DNA of 64,000 bases from Sorangium cellulosum So0157-2 (GTDB lineage: Bacteria > Myxococcota_A > Polyangia > Polyangiales > Polyangiaceae). The DNA is taken from positions 10,430,001-10,494,000 of the forward strand of contig NC_021658.1 in assembly GCF_000418325.1 (NCBI RefSeq). Reading direction: 5' to 3'. Below are positions 1 through 7,844 of the stretch, piece by piece; position 1 is the stretch's first letter, and the number at the start of each line of letters is the position of its first letter. The translations under genes were made by a program, and so were the position numbers. The notes beneath the pieces were generated by a model. It saw nothing but the letters and a program-made list of their open reading frames with translations. It was not told the DNA's origin and did not search any database.

Positions 1-242
1 CGCTCTACACCCAGCTCCTCGCCGAGGAGCGCCTCCCCGTGTGGAAGCACTATGCCTACCTCGGGCTCTACAACGTGGCCTACATGGCGGACGACATGGT
101 CATGGTCGGCGTCGCGGTGGCGACGTTGAGCCGCCGCAAGCTGCAGGAGAGGGAGGGACGGTGGCTCAAGCTGCTGAGCGGAGCGATCATGGTGCTGCTG
201 GGTCTGCTCCTGCTGCTCAAGCCCGACTGGCTGGCCACATGA
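1..242 (+). CDS. Membrane protein, C-terminal fragment (5' end outside window)
   Basis: The frame is open from the first bases of the window and ends at a TGA at 240-242, so only about 79 C-terminal residues are present. They hold two hydrophobic segments: one around the NVAYMADDMVMVGVAVATL stretch and a leucine-rich one just before the end, separated by a basic/acidic loop. The pattern recalls the last two helices of CcdA/LysE-like or redoxin-linked integral membrane proteins of myxobacteria. That family assignment is a guess from layout only. The first ATG visible inside the window (39) is internal to the longer frame. Confidence 0.55.
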   Translation, partial: LYTQLLAEERLPVWKHYAYLGLYNVAYMADDMVMVGVAVATLSRRKLQEREGRWLKLLSGAIMVLLGLLLLLKPDWLAT

Positions 243-250
243 TCGGCGCG

Positions 251-460
251 TCATGTACGGCAGCGCGAGACCGCGACGTGGATCTGGGCCGCGTGGTGCG
301 TGCTCCCGGTGTGCAGCGCGGATCCGTGCCGCTCGGCTTGCTCCGCGGTCTGCTTGGGATCCAGAGGGAAGCTCTCGCGGTCCTTGTCGCCGACGAGGAC
401 GCGGACGTAGAGCCGACCAGCGTCGTTGCGGAAGCGCGATCCCGTGGGCCTGCGGGGCAT
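251..460 (-). pseudogene. Tyrosine integrase N-terminal fragment
   Basis: The first 45 or so residues, starting MPRRPTGSRFRNDAGRLYVR and continuing through a VGDKDRESFPLDP-like segment, look like the start of the arm-binding domain of the integrases common in Sorangium-type genomes. After about residue 50 the frame becomes low-complexity histidine- and threonine-rich residues unlike any integrase and stops at 251. No core-binding or catalytic domain follows. I call it a truncated relic. Its opposite number is the C-terminal integrase relic at 29566-30229, also on the minus strand. The two need not come from one gene. Confidence 0.5.
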
Positions 461-741
461 GGCGACGCTCTTCTAGCGCGATTCGCGGTCGCGCTCACGC
501 ACGGGCGGCCTGCCAGCGTAGGGGCCCGGCACGAGGCCGGCCTCACGGAGCACCGCCGCTGCGCCGCCCCCTGCGGAAGACCCGCCGTCCCATCGACGAT
601 TCCGCTGTTGCACTCCAAAGACGGGCAGCCGAGGACGTTTCTCGTGCACGGCAGCCGGATATTGACGAGCTGCACCTTGGTATACTTCTCGTTTACGACG
701 TCAGCCGGCAACGCTGGGATGCTCGTAATCTGCCCTCCTGA
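461..741. other. No gene recognised
   Basis: Short overlapping open frames exist on both strands, but none shows a plausible start with a ribosome site, a recognisable motif or convincing codon bias. The stretch lies between an integrase relic and other broken genes and is best read as decayed mobile-element DNA. Confidence 0.4.
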
Positions 742-927
742 CGCCGCGCCCGCTCCGCCGCCGAGATCCTCCGCTCCGTCCCGCCGCGCGACCGCGCCGT
801 GATGCTCCGGTATGGCCTCGACCTCGACGACCCCGCGCACGCGGCGCTCTTCGTCTCGGGTGTCCGCGCCGCGGACGACGTGATTGCGGCGCAGGAGCGC
901 TGGGAGAGGGAGAACGCGCTACGTTGA
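742..927 (+). pseudogene. Short coding-like remnant
   Basis: Between an in-frame TGA at 739-741 and a TGA at 925-927 there is a 61-codon stretch with normal high-GC codon use. It reads AEILRSVPPRDRAVMLRYG and ends AAQERWERENALR. It has no good start codon with a ribosome site, so it is probably the tail of a lost gene. I do not recognise the family. The helical, charged C-terminus would suit a small phage-type or accessory protein. Confidence 0.25.
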
Positions 928-1054
928 GGTGGAATCCCGCACGATGAGATCATCGCCAAGGTAAGAGCGCGCCGGCCTCGATGACCTGACCTTCCGCTGC
1001 TTGCTCTCAAGGCTCGGCATCGAGCCCTGCTACGATGCCGGCGTGCGCAGATGC

Positions 1055-1683
1055 AGGACCGCTGAGATCGCCTCTATCAACATCGCTGCGCTTGCCACTG
1101 CCGCCCGACGCGGCGAGGTCGACACCGATGTCGAGCTCGCCATCGCCGGCACGTGCCTCGTGCTGGCCGGGACGATCACCGTGCAGCTCGAGACGACCCG
1201 CGTGGCCTCCGGCGGCCTCCGGCTCTGGGCGCGTTGTCCCGGCTGCTCCGCGCGGGCGGCCGTGCTGTACCTCGCTGCGCCGCGGGCCTGCGCTGCCGCC
1301 GCTGCGCCGGGCTCGTCTATCCTGCGACACGGCAGCGTCCCGAGGAGCGTGTCCTCGAGCAGGCGCTCGCACGGCGGACGAAGGCGCGGGCCGCGCTCGG
1401 CGCTGGGCCGGACCCGCGGGAGCCGATCCCGCGACGATCGCAGGGCGTGCGCTTCTCGAGCTGGGTGCGTCGCCTCGACGAGCTCCACGAAGCCCAGGCC
1501 GCGGTGCAAGCCGCGCTCGCCGCGCTCGTCGGCCGGCTCGGAGCCCGCTCCGGAGCGCTCGCTCAGGAGGCCGGCTCCCCTTCCCCGGCGCCGCCGGCGG
1601 CGCCCACGCCTGAGACGCCACGCGCGAGAGCCACCGATGCCATGCCGTACCTCCATCCGTGTAGGGTTCGTGAGCAACCGTGA
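1055..1683 (+). pseudogene. Frameshifted zinc-ribbon protein (phage/mobile type)
   Basis: Two plus-strand frames join into one sensible protein. The first frame carries an N-terminal part ending LRLWARCPGCSARAAVLYLA. The second continues GLRCRRCAGLVYPATRQRPE followed by a helical tail. Together they give CPGC...CRRC, a four-cysteine zinc ribbon of the sort found in small proteins of phages and integrative elements. The frame change falls near 1275-1300, in the GC repeats around the second cysteine pair. It is therefore a frameshift pseudogene, or less likely a sequencing error. The true start is not identifiable. Confidence 0.4.
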
Positions 1684-2164
1684 CCGAGGTCGCCCGAGAG
1701 CGCCCGAAAAGGCATCTCGGAGACAAAGGTATCTCTGCACGAGATACGTTTGGACGCGCGTGGGTCAAACCGCTGTCATGTCGCGGGGTTAGGTGTTCTG
1801 GAAGGCGCTGCAGAACGGTCAAAAATGGGGGAAGCAAAGGGGGCGATTTGGTATCTCGACGAGGGACCGATTGGGAGGATATCGAGCGCTCTGCGTTAGT
1901 CACGACGCTGCCAGGCGTAGGAAGCCATGAACGTGCATAGCGTGAGGCTCGCTCGGGGCACCTGAACTCGGCGCCGCTGTCAAGCGGCCCCGGGTGGAGC
2001 GCCTCGCGATCAGGGGCCAGCGGCGCGCCCCGGAGGCGACGGTCCGAATCCAGATTGAACCCACACCGAACGGCCGCACGCCGGCCTCCGGCGCGCCCGC
2101 AGAAGACACGGAGCGACGGTAGCCCATCTGCTCACGCGACCCAAGGATCAGAAAGAGCGATGTC
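1684..2164. other. No gene recognised
   Basis: About 480 bases between relics. Open frames of up to 86 codons exist but have no recognisable domains. I see no tRNA, long repeat or clear promoter here. Confidence 0.35.
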
Positions 2165-2520
2165 ATGATCGCCGGATACGGCTCGGCAACACTGTTGCTC
2201 GCGTTCACAACGGCGATTCTGGCGATTGCCCGCATGTCCACGTCCGGCGATCCCGTTATGCTTGCCGCCCAGCTCGACACGCTCCGGAGCAAGGCGGGCG
2301 AGCGGGGCCTAGCCGTCGTGGCGGCGTGGATCGCAGGCATGGGCGTGCCACGGAACGACCAAGCCGACGTTATGCAGCGCGCGCTGAAGACGGCGACCGC
2401 TGCCTGGCCCCGATTCGATCTGGCGGAGATCCGGGCAGAGTTCGCAGAGATCGGATACGCATTAAGTGAGCTCGACGAGTTCCTTCGTGCGCTCGACGCG
2501 CCCCCTCGAGCCGCCAACGT
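2165..2520 (+). pseudogene. Possible sigma-factor-like remnant
   Basis: An ATG-started frame encodes a hydrophobic start followed by a helical region. The segment GVPRNDQADVMQRAL...WPRFD resembles the region-2 neighbourhood of ECF sigma factors common in Sorangium. Beyond about 2520 the frame runs into nonsense, antiparallel to nothing and overlapping a real hydrolase tail in another frame, so any gene here is truncated. The resemblance is weak and based on a short motif only. It may instead be a chance or unknown open frame. Confidence 0.2.
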
Positions 2521-2829
2521 CTTCTATCCCAGGCAGGTGAACTGCGGCACCTGCTCGCCCTCTGCGAGATCGAGCTCGGCGATCTGCACGACGAGGCGCA
2601 CTGCCAGTTCTCGAGCCAGGAGCTACTTAAGGAGGTCGAGATCCCCATCCTCGTCCTCCGCGGCGCGAAGGACCTCGTGCTCCCGCCGGATCACGCCCGC
2701 CGACATCACGCGGCCGTTCCGCACGACGACAAGGCGCTCCGCATCATCGACGGCGCCGGACACAACGACAACCTCCTCTTTGCACCGGCCTACTTCAGCG
2801 CCATCCGCGACTTCCTGTCCAAGCGCTGA
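2521..2829 (+). pseudogene. Alpha/beta-hydrolase C-terminal remnant
   Basis: A frame with no start codon, opening after a TGA near 2467, ends at a TGA at 2827-2829. Its last 70 residues are a textbook alpha/beta-hydrolase C-terminus. A beta strand IPILVLRGAKD leads into the acidic residue of the triad (KDLVLPP). About 35 residues later comes the catalytic histidine in DGAGHND, followed by a terminal helix ending IRDFLSKR. The nucleophile half is missing. I read it as a 5'-deleted pseudogene left when the flanking island was rearranged. The family call is firm, the substrate unknown. Confidence 0.6.
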
Positions 2830-2931
2830 CCGGCGCGCAGGTGCACCATCCGACGAAGCGCGGACGGGGAGACGCTACCCGCGCGCGCTGGCGGTCGGCG
2901 CGGGATCTGCGGTAAGCTCCTCGCGACCACG

Positions 2932-3768
2932 ATGCCGCTGACCCGTCTCGAGCTACGCGCACGCATCACACGGCTTCTTCGGAGCGACGCCGATCTCGAC
3001 AGCTTCGCCGGCGACTTTTTCCCCGAGGCGAGCGGCCGCTTCACGGACGGGATGGACCGGGTACGCAAGACGAACATCCTCCTCGATTACGCGGACCCGG
3101 AGGTGCTCGCCAAGCAGTTGCGTCTCCTCGAACGGTCGCCGAAGGCGGCGGCGAAGCCCGCCGAGGACGGCCCCATCAAGCTGCTCTATCTCGCCTCCAA
3201 CCCGACATCGATGGACCAGCTCGACCTTACCCGCGAGGCGCGGCGGATCGCAGACCGGCTCCGCGGGGGCAAGCCTCGGCGCGTCAACGAGATCGAGATC
3301 GTGCCACGCTGGGCGGTCCGGCGCAGCGAGCTTCAGCGGCTGCTCCTCGAGGAAGACCCGCATGTGCTGCACTTCTCCGGCCACGGCTCCGGCCGAGCGC
3401 GGCTCCTCTTCGAGGACGACGGCGGAAACATCGCGCCTCTGGAAGCTAAGTCGTTCGTGAGCCTGATCGGCATCCTCAAGCACCGCTTGCAGCTAGTCGT
3501 GCTCAACGCGTGCGACACCGAGCCGCTCGCAGGGGCGCTGGTCAGGCATGTCGCCTGCGCAGTCGGCATGCGCCGGGCCATCGGCGACGAGGCGGCGGCG
3601 ACGTTCGCCGAGACGTTCTACGAAGCGCTCTCGTTCGGAGAGCCGATCGGGGCGGCGTTCCGGCTCGCTCTGATCGCGCTCGAGATTTCGCCCATTCGTG
3701 AAGAACAAACGCCCGTACTGCGGTTCAAGCGCGGCGTCGATGCCGACAAGCGAAAGCTCAAGAGATAG
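2932..3768 (+). CDS. CHAT (caspase-clan) protease with N-terminal effector-associated domain
   Basis: A 278-residue protein. Residues 1-65 form a helical domain (ELRARI...LRSDADLDSF...FTDGMDRV) about half identical to the C-terminus of the STAND protein at 3890-7762. Residues 80-270 are a CHAT domain: strand IKLLYLASNP, catalytic His in HFSGHGSG (about residue 145), catalytic Cys in VVLNACDTEP (about 191), and the usual VGMRRAIGD and AFRLAL segments. CHAT proteases are caspase relatives and known effectors in bacterial conflict systems (for example the Craspase partner TPR-CHAT). Shared adaptor domains imply recruitment by the STAND sensor. The gene converges on the STAND gene with 121 bp between stops. 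The ATG lacks a strong ribosome site, so the start is moderately certain. Confidence 0.85.
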   Translation: MPLTRLELRARITRLLRSDADLDSFAGDFFPEASGRFTDGMDRVRKTNILLDYADPEVLAKQLRLLERSPKAAAKPAEDGPIKLLYLASNPTSMDQLDLTREARRIADRLRGGKPRRVNEIEIVPRWAVRRSELQRLLLEEDPHVLHFSGHGSGRARLLFEDDGGNIAPLEAKSFVSLIGILKHRLQLVVLNACDTEPLAGALVRHVACAVGMRRAIGDEAAATFAETFYEALSFGEPIGAAFRLALIALEISPIREEQTPVLRFKRGVDADKRKLKR

Positions 3769-3889
3769 TGTCCGTTGAGGCGACAGGCGATGAGCCGCCC
3801 CTCGATCGTCGCGTGGTCACCGAGAGCGCCTCTCGAGACCTGCCGTCGGCGGGCGGCCGTTCTCGGGCGCATCGCGCCGTCGCCCTCGT
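3769..3889. other. Convergent intergenic region between CHAT and STAND genes
   Basis: 121 bases between two stop codons on opposite strands. I see no clear terminator hairpin with a T run. Confidence 0.4.
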
Positions 3890-6800
3890 TCACTTCTTCG
3901 GGCGGCGCCTCCGCAAGGCCTCGATGATGAGCCGTTGCTCCGCGCGATTGAGCAGGCACGTGACCTTCGCGACGCGATCCATCCCGTTCGTGAACCGTTC
4001 ATAGACCTCGGGGAAGTGGTCGGAACAAAAGGCATCGAGATCGCTGTCGCTGCGCAGCGCTTCCATGATTCGGGCTCGCAGCTCGTCGGCCGGGAGCTCG
4101 CGCCCCGGCGGGGCAGCTCGCTTCCCGCTCTTGGACAGCTTGTCACCGGCGCCGCCCTTGAGCGACGCATCTCGCAGGGGAGCTGGCCTGGGGGGTCGCC
4201 GCGGCGGCGTCGCCGGAGCGGCGGCGGGACGCGGCCGGTGCTCATCGTCCCGAAAGTCGGGCTGCACGTCGCCGCCGTCGAGCGGCTCCACCGCAGGATC
4301 GATCCAGTCGAGGATGTGCAACCCGCCCGCGCCGTCGCCGGCGAGGAACGTGCGGCCATCCGGGGTGACCGCGCAGCCGAGGAGGGGCGTGTGCGCTTCG
4401 ACCAGGGCGATGCAGCGCTCTTCGCAGAGATCCCAGACGCGGAGGGTGGTGTCCTCCGACGTCGAGATGGCCAACCGGCCATCGAGGGTCACGGCCACGC
4501 CGGTCACGATCGCCGTGTGACCCGTGAGGGTGCACACCTCCTGCCGCGTCCCGAGGTTCCACACCTTGAGCGTCATGTCCTCCGACGCCGAGAGGACGAA
4601 GCGACCGTCCGGCGTCACCGCCGCCGCGGTCACGCTCGCCGTGTGCCCGAGGAGCTCGAACAGCGCATCTCCGCTCGACAGGCTCCACACGATGAGCGAC
4701 TTGTCCTCCGACGCGGAGATGACCAGGCGCCCGTCGGGCGTCGCCGCCGCTGCGTTCACGCCGGCGGTGTGGCCCGTGAGCGTCTTCAGCTCACGGCCGC
4801 TCGAGAGCTCCCAGATCTTGAGCGACCCATCGCGCGACGCCGAGATCGCGAAGCGCCCGTCCAGCGTGACCGTCGCCCCGGTCACGCCCCAGGTGTGGCC
4901 GGCGAGCGCGCCATGCTGGCCGGTGGAGAGCTCCCAGACGCCGAGCGACTTGTCCTCCGACGCCGAGATCGCAAAGCGCCTATCGGGCGTCACGGCGACC
5001 CGCATCACGGGCGCAGCGTGGCCCTCCATGGTGCGCACGTGGCTGCGGGTCGATAGCTCCCAGAGCTTCAGCGTGCGGTCCCACGACGCGGTGACCGCCC
5101 AACGTCCGTCGGACGTCACGGCGATCCCGGACACTTCGGCCGCGTGCCCGTCGTGAGCACGGACCTCGCGGCCTCGCGACAGCTCCCACACCTTCAGGGT
5201 GTTGTCATGGGACGCGGACAGCGCAAGACGACCGTCCGGCGTCACCACCACCGCTGTCACGGGCTCGGCGTGCCCCTCGAGCGTGTGGACCGCTCTGCCG
5301 CTCGACAGCTCCCAGAGCTTCAGCGTGTTGTCCGACGACGTGGAGACGGCATAGCGACCGTCCGGCGTCACCGCCACGCCGTTGACCCAGCTCCTGTGCC
5401 CCTCGAGAGAGCGAATTTCTCGGCCGAGCCGTAGATCCCACACCTTGAGCGTGCCGTCCACCGACGCAGAGACCGCGAGACGACCGTCCGGCGTCACCGC
5501 CACATCCATGACGCCGTCGACATGACCGGAGAGCGTGTGGAGGAGGCGGCCGGTCACGAGATTCCACACCTTGAGCGTGCAGTCCTCGGACGCGGACACG
5601 GCGAGCCGTCCGTCGCGCGTCACCGCCACGCCGTTGACGATCTGGGCATGACCGGAGAGCGTGTGAACGAGGCGGCCGGTCGCGAGCTCCCAGACCTTGA
5701 GCGTGGCGTCCTCCGACGACGAGACGGCAAGGCGCCCGTCCGGCGTTACCGCCACGTCCTTCACCGGCCCCGTGTGGCCGGGCAAGGTGCGGAGCTCATG
5801 CCCGGTGGCGAGGCTCCACACCTTGAGCGTGGCGTCCTCCGACGCCGAGACGGCAAGGCGCCCGTCAGGCGTCACGGCCACGCCGTTCACGTGCGCGGGG
5901 TGGCCAGCCAGCGTGCGGAGCTCGCACCCGCTCGAAATGTCCCACTGCTTGAGCGTCCCATCGTGCGACGCAGAAATGGCCGATAGACCGTCGGGCAGCA
6001 GGGCGACCGCCCACACGGACCTGGTGTGGCCGGCCAGCGTTCGCACCAGCGCGTCGGACTCGCGGCTGGTGCGGAGCCGCTCGCGCAGCCACATCGCTCC
6101 GCGCTCTTGCAGGGCGGCCTCGGCCTGCGCCTGCACCTCTCCGATGCCCAGCTCGAAGCTGACGTTGCGGACCTGCTGAAGGAAAAACCCAGCCCCGTGC
6201 TCGGGCGTCCACCGGCGCAAACAGTGCGCCACCCGATCCAGCGGGCGCAGCAGCCGCCGGAAACGCTCCCGCTCGTCGGGGGCGGCGAGGGCCTCGCCCA
6301 GGCGCAGATCGGCGAGGACGGCGTCGAGCCCCCGCTCTCGGACCTCCGCCTCGATCCGGCCGATATCCCCGAGCGCCTTGCCGAGCCGTCGCGCGCAGCT
6401 CGCGGCGAACCTCTCCAGGTCGTCGATCTGCCTCAAGGCGAAGTCCCGCACGAGCGGGTGCAACCGAATCGCCCTGTCGCTCGGTGCCCCCCCGTGGGTC
6501 GCCTCTTCGGCGAGGGACCACGCGAAGAGCTCGTTCAGGGCCTCTTCGAGCGCGGCGATGTGACCGATCTTCGCCTTGTTCGACAGCCCCGTGAGGTGCG
6601 CGAGCGTCGCCCACGAGACGTGCGCCGCGCGCTGGATCAGCGCCGCTGCCTTGAGCACCTCGTGGGCCTCGGCGCGCCCGATCGCATTCCACTGGGCGCG
6701 CAGCGTGACCGTCACCATCGCCTCGCGCTGGAGGGTGGTGCGGAACGCGGCTGTCCTGGAGGCGTCCGCCGTGACGAGCGCTCCCTCGCTGGACAAGCGC

Positions 6801-7762
6801 GTGAGGTAGTCGGAGAGCGGTAGACCGGGCGACCTGCCGAGGTACGCTGCCGCCAGCGCGATCGCCAGCGGCAGGTGGCCCAGCGCGCGGCAGATCGCCC
6901 GCGCCACGCCGCGCTCCTCCGCGCGCTCGCCCTCGAGAAGGCTCCGCCGCGCATGGCTGGAGAGGAGCAGACGAACGGCGTCGTCCTCGCGAAGCTCCCT
7001 CAGGGCCACGGTCTCGAAGCCCGCGTCGGGGTCTTGCCGCTGCGTCGTAACGAGCAGCCGGCACGGCAGCTCCCAGGGGACGATGCCGGCCGCGGCCTTG
7101 CGGAGCGCCAGCGGATCCACGATGTTGTCGAAGATCACCAGCGCGCCGGGGTTGTCGGAGAGGTGTTGCTCGAAGGCGCGCACCCGGCGTCCGGGCCGCT
7201 CCGCCTCGGACGCGGCATCCTCGCTGAGATCGAGCCTCTCCGCGAGGTTCGCGAACTCGGCGACAAGGGGCGCTGCCGCGTTCACCCAGTAGACGCCTCC
7301 CGGATAAGCGCTCCGGTAACGGTGGGCGTATTCGAGGGCGAGCTGCGTCTTGCCGACGCCGCCCATTCCGACGAGCGCCGCGCGCTGGGTGCCAGCGGTC
7401 CCGCTCGTCAGGACGAGGTGAAGCCGCTCGAGATCGTCGTCGCGGCCGAGGAGCGGTCCCTCCTGACGGGAGGGTACCAAGAAGGGGACCTTCTCCTCGA
7501 CGAAGGCGCGGAGCTCCGGGTTATCGGGGTTCTTTCGGCGGGCCTGTTCGAGCAGCGCGTCGAGCCTCCCTTGCGCCCTCGCCCACTTGAGGAGCTCGAA
7601 GACGGCGGTCTGCAGGCTCCTCTCGGACGTGAGCGTATCGAGCTGCTCGCCGAGACCGTACCACACCAGCTCTTCGAGCGCGGGACGGCTCGGAAACGCG
7701 TCGAGGAGCGCCTTCTGAAAATTCTCGATCCGCGCGTGGTCCCACTTCCGCTTCGTGCCCAT
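3890..7762 (-). CDS. STAND NTPase sensor: EAD1-like + NB-ARC + 14 WD40 repeats + C-terminal EAD
   Basis: A 1290-residue multidomain protein. Residues 8-90 resemble effector-associated domain 1 (FQKALLDAFPSRPALEELV...). Residues 100-400 are an NB-ARC/AP-ATPase module with Walker A GMGGVGKTQ (about 131-139), Walker B LVIFDNI and a GHLPLAIALAAAYLG motif. A helical arm follows. From about 572 to 1160 come 14 WD40 repeats of roughly 42 residues (GH...VAVTPDGR...SAS.D.TLKVW), enough for two seven-bladed propellers. After a basic Pro/Ala linker, residues 1224-1285 hold a second EAD matching the N-terminus of the CHAT protease. Known STAND proteins bind a trigger through the repeats, oligomerise and recruit effectors by adaptor domains, and that role is inferred here. 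It lies 82 bp downstream of the HerA-type gene, probably in one operon. Confidence 0.88.
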   Translation of the reverse strand: MGTKRKWDHARIENFQKALLDAFPSRPALEELVWYGLGEQLDTLTSERSLQTAVFELLKWARAQGRLDALLEQARRKNPDNPELRAFVEEKVPFLVPSRQEGPLLGRDDDLERLHLVLTSGTAGTQRAALVGMGGVGKTQLALEYAHRYRSAYPGGVYWVNAAAPLVAEFANLAERLDLSEDAASEAERPGRRVRAFEQHLSDNPGALVIFDNIVDPLALRKAAAGIVPWELPCRLLVTTQRQDPDAGFETVALRELREDDAVRLLLSSHARRSLLEGERAEERGVARAICRALGHLPLAIALAAAYLGRSPGLPLSDYLTRLSSEGALVTADASRTAAFRTTLQREAMVTVTLRAQWNAIGRAEAHEVLKAAALIQRAAHVSWATLAHLTGLSNKAKIGHIAALEEALNELFAWSLAEEATHGGAPSDRAIRLHPLVRDFALRQIDDLERFAASCARRLGKALGDIGRIEAEVRERGLDAVLADLRLGEALAAPDERERFRRLLRPLDRVAHCLRRWTPEHGAGFFLQQVRNVSFELGIGEVQAQAEAALQERGAMWLRERLRTSRESDALVRTLAGHTRSVWAVALLPDGLSAISASHDGTLKQWDISSGCELRTLAGHPAHVNGVAVTPDGRLAVSASEDATLKVWSLATGHELRTLPGHTGPVKDVAVTPDGRLAVSSSEDATLKVWELATGRLVHTLSGHAQIVNGVAVTRDGRLAVSASEDCTLKVWNLVTGRLLHTLSGHVDGVMDVAVTPDGRLAVSASVDGTLKVWDLRLGREIRSLEGHRSWVNGVAVTPDGRYAVSTSSDNTLKLWELSSGRAVHTLEGHAEPVTAVVVTPDGRLALSASHDNTLKVWELSRGREVRAHDGHAAEVSGIAVTSDGRWAVTASWDRTLKLWELSTRSHVRTMEGHAAPVMRVAVTPDRRFAISASEDKSLGVWELSTGQHGALAGHTWGVTGATVTLDGRFAISASRDGSLKIWELSSGRELKTLTGHTAGVNAAAATPDGRLVISASEDKSLIVWSLSSGDALFELLGHTASVTAAAVTPDGRFVLSASEDMTLKVWNLGTRQEVCTLTGHTAIVTGVAVTLDGRLAISTSEDTTLRVWDLCEERCIALVEAHTPLLGCAVTPDGRTFLAGDGAGGLHILDWIDPAVEPLDGGDVQPDFRDDEHRPRPAAAPATPPRRPPRPAPLRDASLKGGAGDKLSKSGKRAAPPGRELPADELRARIMEALRSDSDLDAFCSDHFPEVYERFTNGMDRVAKVTCLLNRAEQRLIIEALRRRRPKK

Positions 7763-7844
7763 GCCAGTACCTTCGCTCGATCGTTTCGTCGCGACTCGCC
7801 ACGTCCGCGAGGGCGTTGGCCGCCGCCCCTGACCGCGCCCTCGC

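Noticed and set aside
3890-6060. WD40 repeats as a non-coding tandem repeat or CRISPR-like array
   Set aside because: The repeat is in frame in one long gene, about 126 bp per unit, with variable loops and no spacer pattern.
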